Source of the DNA: CAWAMR01 sp963783095
GTDB taxonomy: Bacteria > Planctomycetota > Planctomycetia > Gemmatales > Gemmataceae
DNA: 64,000 nt
Direction of reading: 5' to 3'
Assembly (NCBI GenBank): GCA_963783095.1
Contig: CAWAMR010000019.1
Location: 18,104-82,103, forward strand
Below, piece by piece: positions 30,330 to 39,666 of the stretch (its first letter is position 1; each line of letters starts with the position of its first letter). Position numbers and translations under genes: made by a program. The notes beneath the pieces are model-generated. The model did no database searches. It was not told the DNA's origin and saw only the letters and a list, made by a program, of their open reading frames with translations.

Positions 30330-32510
30330 ATGCGAACCATGCTTTTGTTTTCAGCGATCGGAGTGCTCGCAAACATTAGCGCTCCTGTCAACGCGCAGGA
30401 AAAGTCCCATGTCAAAGAAGATTGTTTCGGCGACCCCTTGCCGCCTGGCGTGCTGGCGCGATTCGGCACGACGCGATTGACTCTAAGCGAACGCGGCGCA
30501 TTTTCCCCCGATGGCAAGACCATCGCCACGGCCTCGAAGTACGGCTTATTCTTGTGGGATGCCGGCACTGGCAAGGAACTGCGTCGCTTGCCGATATCGG
30601 ACGACTGGAGCGTAGAAACGCTGTTGTTTTCCCCCGACGGTACCAAGATTGCCGTGGTCTATCTCATTGGTTTGGTTGAATTGTGGGATACGAGAACCCT
30701 TGAGAAGCTTACCCTGAAAGAGGGGGAGCGCGGTCAGATTTGCGGCGATTGGAGCCGGGCTGCCACCTTTTCGAGCGATGGTAGAACCTTCCTGTCGGCT
30801 ACGAGAGAAGCAATGTTTCAGTGGGACGTTGCTTCTGGGAAGTTGGTCAGGCAGTTCCAATTTAACTTCACGGACGAGCCATTTGGCGTTTATTGGGTTG
30901 CCTTGTCACCTGACGGCAGACTCGCGGCCACGCGAAACGGAAATGTAGTCTACATCTTCGACACGATCAACAGCACCAAGCTGCACATCATCGAGGATGA
31001 GATTATTCAGAGCGCGAATGCTATGGCATTTTCCCCCGACGGTGCCACTCTGGCCGTCGTAGGTTTTCGCCACGCGAAAGATGGCGGCAAGCCCGAAATT
31101 GGTTTTTGGAGCATGGCCACAGGCAAGAAGATTCGGACTTTCTCACCTTCGGGCAGTGTGCGTTCGTTGGCATTCTCACCCGATGGCAAGACGTTGGCCT
31201 CGGCCAACGACGACAACAGTCTCCAACTCTGGAATTGCGCTGATCTCAAAGCCAGGCCCCGAAAGTTTGACGCCATGAACGCATCCTCAGTGACGTTTTC
31301 ACCCGATGGAAAAACTCTGGGCTGGGGTTGCGGTCATACCTTCTGTCTCATGGATCGAACCACCGGCAAGGATATTTTGTCTTTTGCGAGCCACCGTGGA
31401 ACGATCAACGCGCTAACCTTTCTTCCCAATGGGAAAAGATTGGCCAGTGCCGGCGACGATGGCACGATTCGCATCTGGGATTCTGCCACCGGCAAATCGC
31501 AAAGAACACTGCGTGGCCACGTTGGTGGAGTAAATACTTTGGCTTTGTCGAATGACTCCAAGCGGTTAGTCTCGCGTGGTGAGGACGATACCATCAGGCT
31601 CTGGGATCCGGCCACCGGCGAGAATAAGGTCAATTCGAAATACGAGGGACAACAGGTCTCGACTACTGCTGATTATTGGCTCGATGGAACCACGCTGGAT
31701 ATTTTTGAGAATATTCTGCTGGTGATCGACAAGAATGCCAACGTGCTGAAAAGTTCTCCTATATTCGAGCACAAGCACGAAGTGGGTTGCACGGTGTTTT
31801 CGCCGGATGGCCGTTACCTGGTGGCCATCAGTAATCACAGTCACAACATGCGAATATTCGAAACGGCGACGTTCCAGGAGATTCATTCCTTCAAGAATCA
31901 GGCAATAACTCGCGTAGCGGCGTTTTCTCCGGACGGCAAGACCTTGGCGTCCGGCGGGTTGGATTCGACGGCAGTGTTGTGGGATCTGCGCAACCTCTCC
32001 GGTAAAAAACGCTCCCCGACGCTTTCCGATAAGGAACTGGCGATTCGCTGGCACGCTGTTTCATCCGCAGATCCAAAACAGGCCTACGAATCTCGGGCTG
32101 ACTTGTTCCACGCACCGGGCAGTACTGTTCCATTCCTTGGACAACGCCTAAAAGCCATCACCGCTCCGGACGGCGCGCTGGTTGCCGGCTGGATCAAGGA
32201 TCTCGACAGCGACAGTTTTCGTATCCGACATCGTGCCAGGAGGGAACTGGAGGAATGCGGTGAACGGGTCGTGGTTCCGCTGCAAAAAGCGTTGTCCGCC
32301 AAGACTTCGACGGAAATGGAAGCGGCACTACGATCTCTTTTGGCCAAATGCGAACAATATCCCCACGCATTGCGGATCATCCGGTCGATCGAGATTCTGG
32401 AAGGAGTCGGTTCGCCCGAAGCATGGAAAATCCTGGAACAATTGGCCAAAACCAGTCCGGATAGCCATGTCAAGCGGCAGGCCCGCCTCGCTCTGAAGCG
32501 AAAACCGTGA
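30330..32510 (+). CDS. secreted WD40-repeat protein with C-terminal helical domain
   Basis: 726 residues with a signal peptide (ends near VNAQEK). About 11-12 WD40 blades with 'FSPDGKT.A' and 'LWD..TGK' motifs run from residue about 50 to 560, enough for one or two propellers. The C-terminal about 110 residues start with 'GWIKDLDSDSFRIRHRA' and end in HEAT-like helices, a tail that is common in Gemmataceae WD40 proteins. Propellers of this type usually act as binding scaffolds. It stands alone; the SDR start lies 24 bases after its stop. Confidence 0.85.
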   Translation: MRTMLLFSAIGVLANISAPVNAQEKSHVKEDCFGDPLPPGVLARFGTTRLTLSERGAFSPDGKTIATASKYGLFLWDAGTGKELRRLPISDDWSVETLLFSPDGTKIAVVYLIGLVELWDTRTLEKLTLKEGERGQICGDWSRAATFSSDGRTFLSATREAMFQWDVASGKLVRQFQFNFTDEPFGVYWVALSPDGRLAATRNGNVVYIFDTINSTKLHIIEDEIIQSANAMAFSPDGATLAVVGFRHAKDGGKPEIGFWSMATGKKIRTFSPSGSVRSLAFSPDGKTLASANDDNSLQLWNCADLKARPRKFDAMNASSVTFSPDGKTLGWGCGHTFCLMDRTTGKDILSFASHRGTINALTFLPNGKRLASAGDDGTIRIWDSATGKSQRTLRGHVGGVNTLALSNDSKRLVSRGEDDTIRLWDPATGENKVNSKYEGQQVSTTADYWLDGTTLDIFENILLVIDKNANVLKSSPIFEHKHEVGCTVFSPDGRYLVAISNHSHNMRIFETATFQEIHSFKNQAITRVAAFSPDGKTLASGGLDSTAVLWDLRNLSGKKRSPTLSDKELAIRWHAVSSADPKQAYESRADLFHAPGSTVPFLGQRLKAITAPDGALVAGWIKDLDSDSFRIRHRARRELEECGERVVVPLQKALSAKTSTEMEAALRSLLAKCEQYPHALRIIRSIEILEGVGSPEAWKILEQLAKTSPDSHVKRQARLALKRKP

Positions 32511-32533
32511 GCTTCCTCAATACAATTGCGATC

Positions 32534-33292
32534 ATGAAATTCTCAAAAAAGATCGCTATTGTCACGGGCGCGGGATCGGGAATTGGCAGAGCAACAGCGC
32601 TTGCTCTATTGAAGGAAGACTACTCGGTTGTCCTTGCCGGCCGTCGGGCAGAGGCTCTCCACGAAACGCTGGCCTTGGCAGGAACACTGGCCGCACAAGC
32701 GATAGCGGTCCCTACCGATGTCGCCGATCCGGCTTCCGTCCGCAATCTCTTTGATACGACGAAAAACACCTTTGGCCGGCTCGATCTTTTGTTCAACAAT
32801 GCCGGCACCAACACGCCCCCTGTTCCCCTGGAAGACCTTAGTTTCGAGCAGTGGCGTCGGGTCGTGGACGTCAACTTGACGGGGGTGTTTCTCTGCACTC
32901 AGGAAGCCTTTCGACTCATGAAGAGTCAGGTTCCCCGAGGCGGCCGGATCATCAACAACGGCTCCATCTCCGCTCACACGCCCAGGCCCAACTCCGCCCC
33001 TTACACAGCCACCAAGCACGCCATCACCGGCTTGACGAAATCGACAGCGCTGGACGGTCGAAAGTACGACATCGCCTGCGGGCAAATCGACATCGGCAAT
33101 GCAGAAACCGAGATGACCGCCAAGATGAAAGCGGGAGTTTTGCAGGCCGATGGAGAAATCGCCGTTGAGTCGACGATGGATGTCGAAAATGTTGCCCGAT
33201 CGATCGTCCACATGGCGAGCCTTCCATTGGATGCGAATGCCTTGTTTCTGACGATCATGGCAACCAAGATGCCTTTCGTCGGTCGAGGATGA
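32534..33292 (+). CDS. short-chain dehydrogenase/reductase (SDR)
   Basis: Classical SDR of 252 residues, NAD(P)-dependent oxidoreductase of unknown substrate. Cofactor motif TGAGSGIG (residues 11-18), NNAG at 88-91, and the catalytic Ser144, Tyr157 and Lys161 ('YTATK') are present, in the normal spacing. After the glycine motif the 'AGRR' basic pair suggests preference for NADP. ATG 32534 gives the family N-terminus; an upstream frame at 32507 overlaps the WD40 gene. Active in the cytosol. Confidence 0.93.
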   Translation: MKFSKKIAIVTGAGSGIGRATALALLKEDYSVVLAGRRAEALHETLALAGTLAAQAIAVPTDVADPASVRNLFDTTKNTFGRLDLLFNNAGTNTPPVPLEDLSFEQWRRVVDVNLTGVFLCTQEAFRLMKSQVPRGGRIINNGSISAHTPRPNSAPYTATKHAITGLTKSTALDGRKYDIACGQIDIGNAETEMTAKMKAGVLQADGEIAVESTMDVENVARSIVHMASLPLDANALFLTIMATKMPFVGRG

Positions 33293-33330
33293 GCGGTTCC
33301 CAACGCGAATGTTACTATCGAAACTGCATC

Positions 33331-33486
33331 ATCGTTTGCCGCTCTGCGGCGAACGTCTTGTCTTGCCGCTCTGCGGCGTGCCGCTATCACCCTGAGATCG
33401 CTTCACACTCTGAGGAAGCCGCCGCCGCAGGTAGGTTTGGCCGCAGAGCGGCAAGAAAAGACGTTCGCCGCAGAGCGGCAAACGAT
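33331..33486. repeat. REP/BIME-like inverted element of GCCGCAGAGCGGC hairpins
   Basis: Two 47-base inverted arms (33331-33377 and 33440-33486) match with one mismatch. Each arm holds two copies of the small imperfect palindrome GCCGCAGAGCGGC (or its complement), so four hairpins in all, in the head-to-tail then inverted order seen in bacterial BIMEs. It lies between convergent SDR and GH51 genes. It could act in transcription termination or mRNA stability. No RAYT transposase is in the window. Confidence 0.85.
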
Positions 33487-33540
33487 TGTGCGTATTGGGT
33501 CTTTTTGCAAGTGCTGGATTTTGCTTGGGTCAATGAAATT

Positions 33541-35870
33541 CTACTTCATCACTTTCCACCGCAATATGGTCAGCGACAGCGCAGGAAACTTGTATTCAAA
33601 CTGTCCTGCCGGCGCAGCGAATTTCGATTTTTCAACTTGCACGCGCTCGGGTTTCCCGAAACTGTTTGTGACATCCGGTTCACCGGCTTTTTCTCGATCC
33701 GACAAAGTCCAAATTTCAATCTCTCGCTTCTCATTGCCGATCGCCGAGAGATCGAGTTGACGGGCAACCGTCTCCAGGCCGGAATTTACCGCGAAGAGAA
33801 TAACCGCATCGCCTTTGGGAGTGAGCGTGGCACTCAGATCCGGTGCCAGGTTCGCCGGCAGGTTCGAGATAATCTTCAAGGGCCGATTGCCCGCCAGCGT
33901 GGCATAGAGTTGCTGGGCGTAATAGGTCGGCGTCTTGTAGAGCCGATGGTTGTCGGTCTGTATGATCCCGGAACAAAAACTATTGGTCAGGTTCGAGCGA
34001 TTCGCGATCTCGACCACGTCGCAATGCCGGTGCATGAGGTTGTGGTAACGGGAACAGGCCAGGGCGTTCTCCAGTGTCCACAACATCGCGCGTCGGGGGC
34101 CGATATCTCCGGCAGTGGTGTTCCATTCCGTCACGGCGATCTTGATTGCCTTCTTGGGAGCATGTTCCCGAATCATCCTGCGAATGTTTGCGATGTCGTT
34201 TTCCGCCCCGGCAAGGTTGGCGATAGAGTAGTGGTGCGGGCAAACATATTCGAGCCATTCCGCGCCGTTGCGCAAAACTCCCGGTGTGGGATAACTGGAA
34301 AGAAGCTTGATGTTGGGGTCGGTCTCTTTCATGGCTCTGGCATAGGCGGCCAGTCCATCCTCGTAATCCTTGCCCGAACGCTCGTTGCCGATTTGCCAGT
34401 ACTTGATGCCGTAAGGTTCCTTGTGGCCGTTCTTGACGCGCAGCTTGCCCATCGGCGTGTTGGCTGTGCCATTGAAATACTCGATTTGCTCGGCCGAGTC
34501 GCGCGGCGTCCGTCCCGTGACGCGGACGCAAAGCAATGGTTCCGCACCAACAAGCTTGCATAGCTGGACGATCTCTTCAAGTCCTGGGCCGGTGGGCTGC
34601 AAGCCACCCCAGGCCCGCAACGGTTTGCGCTGATCGGGATCGCCGATGGTGTCCTTCCACTCGAAACCGCCATACCCAGGCTCATCCAGGGCACTGCCTC
34701 CAAAGCGGATGACACCGGGCTTCAATTCACGAATCGCCTCGACTACATCGCGACGCCAGCCTGAAACGGAGTCTTCCGGCATCAAGGACAAATTGTCGAG
34801 CCACACGGTCCCGGGGCCAGTGTATGTGATGGTCAGGCTCGCATCGGCAGCAGTTTCCGTCGCAGCGAGTTTGGCCGTGTATTTTTTCCAATCGCCCGTT
34901 GCCTCAAACTTGCAGGTTGCAAGAACTTTTCCTTCCCGGCGCAAGTAACTTGAACCGCTCCTTTCACTCCTTCCTGCCGAAAATAGCCGGTGAAATTGCA
35001 GGGGACATCGCGTTGAACTGCAATGCCATCCTGAGAAATGCCGACCGTACAAGGTGCGCCCGCCGGGACTGATATTTTCTGAGCCAACTTGCCGCCGACG
35101 GGTTTGTTGGTGTCGCGGACAAAATCGGCTCGATTGGTAGCGCTGAAAGGATGCCAGGGTTTCTCGCGGAAGTCGGTCTCTTTCAGATAGTAAAAGTTAT
35201 AGGGGCTTAAACCTTCGAAGCCGCCGTCATAAAGTTTCTCCGCCCACATGCCGGGAACCAGATCGCAAAGATACTCGATGAACTGGCCGTACTGCATCGG
35301 GTTGATCTTGCCGTCGGTGAGGAATTCGCGGGTAATTTTCAGAGGAGCGCGAGCGAGATCGACTTCTTCCAGCCGCAGGCCGTCGAACCAGGCCGTCCCG
35401 GTACCCTTGCCGAAGCCGACGAAGAATACGCAGATGCGCACTTTGCCGTCGGCTGGCGTCATGAAGGGGATCGACTCTTCGGTCCAGTCGGTGTCGCCGC
35501 CATGATTCGTACCGCCGGCGATGATGCCTTTGCCGCCGGGATTTTGAACCTGAAATGTGCCGAAAACAGGTGCGCTGGATGGGTCGAGTCCACGAGTGCG
35601 AACCCAGCCGAGCAAACGATAACATCGTCCAGGCCGGAGTGTGACTTCCTGTCCCAGTGCGGTGTCGGACTTTTCAGCGGCCTTGATCCGAAGCGATAGT
35701 TTACCTTCGTGCAATACGGTGGCATCAGAGTCGATCTGAGAATCTGCACCGTATACATGCACCGACCAGCCTTCGGTTTTCTTTTCAAAGCCGGGATTTG
35801 TCAATTCGCCGCCAACGGCACTGGACGGGAATAACAGCACGGGAAGTGCCAACAATAGTATCCATCGCAT
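33541..35870 (-). CDS. GH51-like alpha-L-arabinofuranosidase with N-terminal CBM (one frameshift)
   Basis: Exported glycosidase predicted to release arabinose from plant arabinans or arabinoxylans. Signal peptide (ends near SAVGGE), then a CBM4/9-like jelly roll (residues about 25-185; 'LTNPGFEKKTEGWSVHVYG', 'GTAWFDGLRLEEVDL'), then the GH51 catalytic region with 'INPMQYGQFIEYLCDL', the acid/base Glu in 'GIKYWQIGNE' and the nucleophile Glu in 'IKIAVTEWNTT'. A C-terminal beta-sandwich follows. The frame changes between about 34900 and 34960. ATG 35870 is chosen because only this start gives a clean signal peptide. About 776 residues in total. Confidence 0.85.
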
Positions 35871-35955
35871 AATTGATGCCTGAAAACTTGACATTCCCTC
35901 AAAATGCGAGAAAATTCTGAAAAAGGAATGTCTTGGTCTATTATAGGAGAGAAAC

Positions 35956-36171
35956 ATGTCCGATCAGCCAAATGTCGAACAACGATTGGCAACACTGGAA
36001 AAGGCAGTAGCTGAAATTCAATCGCAATTGAAAACCCACCCAGTGGCACCAGATTGGATCGAACGGATCAGCGGATCGATGAAAGATAAACCGGAATTCC
36101 TTGAAGTCCTTGAATACGGGAGACAATTCCGCCAAGTTGACCGCCCTAAAGATGAAGAGGTTTTGGAATGA
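35956..36171 (+). CDS. putative antitoxin, VapB-like partner of the PIN toxin
   Basis: 71-residue acidic protein directly before, and overlapping by 4 bases (ATGA), a PIN-domain gene. It has a short coiled coil ('VEQRLATLEKAVAEIQSQL') and a C-terminal part resembling regions that bind PIN toxins ('LEYGRQFRQVDRPKDEE'). AGGAGA lies 7 bases before ATG. The DNA-binding fold typical of VapB is not visible, so the antitoxin role rests on position. Confidence 0.7.
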   Translation: MSDQPNVEQRLATLEKAVAEIQSQLKTHPVAPDWIERISGSMKDKPEFLEVLEYGRQFRQVDRPKDEEVLE

Positions 36172-36596
36172 CGTATCTTTTCGACACCGATCACATCAGT
36201 ATCTTGCAAACGCAGGCCGGAACCGATTATGATGCCTTAGTCGCAAGGATGGCAACGATATCTCTCACAGACGTTGCATATTCAATCATAAGCCTTCAAG
36301 AGCAACTTCTTGGTTGTCATACCTATTTGTCAAGGGCCCGAACCTCGACTCATCTCGTGAGAGGCTACGAGATGTTGCGTAGAGCCTTCCAAGATTTCTC
36401 AGCAGTTGCACTCATCGACTTCGATTCGACAGCCGGCGCGACCTTCGATAGCCTCATCCGTCTGAGAATTCGCATCTCCACAATGGATCTGCGAATCGCC
36501 GCCATAGCCCTATCGCAAGGATTGATCCTTCTGACACGGAATGCACGAGACTTCTCGAAGGTGCCTGGGCTTATCACCGAAGATTGGACGATCTAA
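36168..36596 (+). CDS. PIN-domain ribonuclease toxin, VapC-like
   Basis: 142 residues. PIN-fold endonuclease, expected to cleave RNA and be blocked by the upstream protein. The acidic metal site is visible: Asp in 'YLFDTDHIS', Glu in 'ISLQEQLLG', Asp in 'ISTMDLRIAAIAL', and the C-terminal 'LLTRNARDFSKVPGL'. It overlaps the antitoxin by 4 bases. Ends 3 bases from the stop of the convergent oxidase gene. Confidence 0.88.
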   Translation: MTYLFDTDHISILQTQAGTDYDALVARMATISLTDVAYSIISLQEQLLGCHTYLSRARTSTHLVRGYEMLRRAFQDFSAVALIDFDSTAGATFDSLIRLRIRISTMDLRIAAIALSQGLILLTRNARDFSKVPGLITEDWTI

Positions 36597-36599
36597 ACT

Positions 36600-39484
36600 T
36601 CACCCCAACCTCTCCGCGAGCAACTGCAATGGATGAAGTGCCTTCCTTCCCGTCAAGTCTCGGATTTGGTGCCGGCACGATGTTCCTGTTGCCACAATGA
36701 TCGCATCAGGCTCTGCCTTCACTGCCGGGATCAATTGAAGATTGGCAATCTTCACGCTCAAATCGTAATGCTCTTTCTCGAAACCAAACGCACCCGCCAT
36801 CCCGCAACATCCCGCGTCAAGCGTCGTGACCTCCAAACCGGGAACCTGTTGCAGCGCTTGGGTTGTGCCTTTGACTCCGCAGAGTGCCCGCTGATGACAG
36901 TGGCCGTGGAAGAGACACTTTTGATTGTTCTGAGTGTCGGCAACGATCTTGAACCCGGAATCGCGAATCCGTTCGCCAACCCAGCCATCCGCCAGTTGGA
37001 CAACTGCGGCGACTTTCTCCGCTTCCGGTCCAGGCACCAGCTCCGGCCATTCGTCCATCAATGTCAGGACGCAACTGGGTTCCAGTCCCAGTATCGGAAT
37101 CCCGCTTTCGATGCGCTGGGCAATTCCCGGCAGTTGGGCTGAAATCAGTGTCCGCGCTTCCTTGAGAAATCCTTTGCTGATAAGAGCACGCCCGCAACAA
37201 ATGGGGTTGACCAGTTCCACGGCCACGCCCAGTCGATCCAACACCGTCACTGCTGCCCGTCCAATTTCAGGCTCGTTGAAAGTCGTGAAACAGTCGTCGA
37301 AAAGCAAGGCGCGAGTCGCCGAGGAAGCGGCTATGTCTGAGCGATTGCGATGGGAGAACCATTTGCGGAAATGATCGGCATGAAATTCGGGCAGGCTGCG
37401 CCGGCGGTCGATACCGGCAACCTTTTCCAGCAGCCAGCGCGTGATGCCGCGCCGATTGAGCCAGTTCATCGCGCCGGCGATCTTCGATCCAAAGCGATTG
37501 ATCCGATCGATGTGAGCCAGGAAAAAATGCCCCAGGGGCCGGATTCGGCGCGTGTAAAAGGCTTGCAGGAACTCGGCTTTTAACTTGGCCAAATCGACAT
37601 TGCTCGGGCATTCCGACTTGCAAGCCTTGCAGCTCAGGCACAGATCCATGACTTCCATCACCCAGCGCTCGGTCAACGGCGCTTGACCGTTCTGCGTGCC
37701 TTCCGAGAATGCCAGCCTGAGGGCATTGGCCCGGCCACGCGTGTTGTCGCGCTCATCGCGAGTGGCACGAAAGGACGGGCACATCGCACCACCCTGGGTC
37801 TTTCGGCAAACCCCAGCACCGTTACACAACTCGATCGAACGGAAGAATCCCTCCTGCCGGCGATAGTCGAAAATGGTCTCCACTGGGGCAGGGTGATAGT
37901 CCTGGTAACGAAGATTCTCCGTCATGGCCGGTGCATCGACCACCTTGCCGGGATTGAAGAGATTGTGAGGATCGAAAGTATGCTTGATCTGGCGAAATGC
38001 TTCGTAGACAACGGGGCCAAACATTTTCCGATTCCATTCGCTGCGCACCAGTCCATCGCCATGTTCTCCGCTCAGCGATCCGCCATAGGCCAAAACCAGA
38101 TCGGTGACGTCCTCCATGATCGCCCGCATCCGGATGACATCGCCCCGATCTTTCAGATTCAAGACCGGACGGATGTGCAAGCAGCCGACGCTGGCATGGC
38201 CGTAAAACGCCCCGTCCGTTCCATGACTCTGCAAAAGCTCCCGGAATCGGCCGGCAAATTCGGGTAGCCGGTCCGGCGCTACCGCACAATCCTCGCAAAA
38301 TGTGACCGGTTTTCCGTCGCCAGGCATCCCATACAGAAGCGGCATCGCGGCCCGGCGAAGATTCCACAAGGGTTCCCGGATGGAAGCATCGATGGCCGGA
38401 ACCAGCGCTGTCACTCCCGGTACTTCCTTGAGTCGATTCCGGAGTCGATCGATGCGATCGGTAACCTCAGCTGCGTCGTCGCTGGAAAACTCGACCATCA
38501 ACAATGCTGCGGGTTGGCCCTCAATGGCTGCCATCATGTCGCGGAAGGACCGCTGCTTTCGCGCCAAAGCGATCAGCATGGTGTCCATTAACTCCACCGC
38601 CGATGGAGAGAACTCCAGGCAGGCCGCCACTGCATCTAGACAAGCTGGGAGCGATTCAAAGTGGGGTACGAGAATGCCGCGATGTTTGGGCCGGGGCACC
38701 AGGTTCAATTCCATTTCCGATGCGAAGCCGAGAGTCCCTTCGCTGCCGACCAGCAAGGGAACCAGCGACTTTGGATTTCGCTTTTCGGGTCGGGGATTGT
38801 CGAGTACATCGACCAGGTTGTAGCCACTGACCCGGCGGATAATCCTGGGGAACCGAAGTCGAATCTCATCGGCATTTTCGTGCAATAATCCGCTGAGTTT
38901 CCCGGTAGAGACCCGTGGTCGGAATGGAATCGTAGTCGAATTCCGTCAAATTGCCATCGCTGAGAATCATTTTCACAGCGCGGACGTGATCGACCATTTT
39001 TCCGTAGACGATCGACCGCGCCACCGGCCGAGTTATTGCCGAGCATTCCTCCCAGCGTGGCCCGGTTGCTGGTTGCGACTTCGGGACCAAATTGCAATCC
39101 GTGAATGGCCAGAGCACTGTTGAGATGATCCAGAACAACGCCGGGTTGAACGCGAGCTTTTTTGCCGGCGACATCGATTGGTCCGATCGCATTGAGATAC
39201 TTTGAGCAATCGATGACAAGCCCCGCGCCAATGGACTGGCCCGACAAACTGGTGCCGCCACCGCGCGGAACGATCGGCGTATGGGTCTCCAGAGCAATTT
39301 GAACGGCTGCCAGCAGGTCGGCTTCCGATCTGGGAATGATCACCCCCAAGGGCCGAATCTGATAGATGCTGGCATCGGTGCTGTAGAGTTTGCGGGAGGT
39401 TGAATCAAAGCGCACCTCACCCGCGATATGCTTGCGGAGATGTTGGAGAAGGGCATCCCGTTTTTCAGCGGCAAAGTCGTGCAT
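36600..39484 (-). CDS. FAD-linked oxidase fused to Fe-S (GlcD-GlcF-like) domain, frameshifted
   Basis: About 960-residue flavoprotein of the D-lactate/glycolate dehydrogenase type, probably oxidising a 2-hydroxy acid and passing electrons to the respiratory chain. N-terminal FAD_binding_4 (VAO fold) is seen in 'TPIVPRGGGTSLSGQSIG' and 'LGGMLGNNSAGG', then the FAD-linked oxidase C-terminal domain ('LAYGGSLSGEHGDGLVR'). A ferredoxin-like segment has 'LCLSCKACKSECPSNVDL', and CCG-type domains contain 'NPICCGRALISKGFL' and 'LDAGCCGMAGAFGFEKE'. Frames change near 39035 and 38885, both in the FAD domain; the rest is intact. ATG 39484 gives the family start. Convergent with VapC. Confidence 0.85.
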
Positions 39485-39541
39485 CCGGGAATTATATCCC
39501 GTGCGGGCAAAGCACGTCAGACGACAGAAAACAAAATGCAG

Positions 39542-39643
39542 GCTAACCACAGAGTCACAGAGAACACAGAGAAATACGACCAGAGAGAAAATGAATCTCT
39601 CTGCATTTGTCTTCTCTGTGTTCTCTGTGACTCTGTGGTTAGC
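39542..39643. repeat. palindromic dispersed repeat, CACAGAGTCACAGAG family (copy 2)
   Basis: Inverted arms of about 32 bases (39542-39573 and 39612-39643) start GCTAACCACAGAGTCACAGA and end in the complement. They share the core with the element at 19541-19677. The short centre contains a nested pair CAGAGAGA / TCTCTCTG. It lies between the oxidase start and the GH44 end, without coding sequence. Confidence 0.85.
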
Positions 39644-39666
39644 TTGTCTTTTTTCCCTTTCTGGTG

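Noticed and set aside
32606..33211. 201-codon minus-strand frame opposite the SDR gene
   Set aside because: Antisense shadow of a complete SDR with all catalytic residues.
33331..33486. Possible CRISPR or insertion-sequence ends
   Set aside because: Short inverted hairpins without spacers, no transposase; REP/BIME-like layout fits better.
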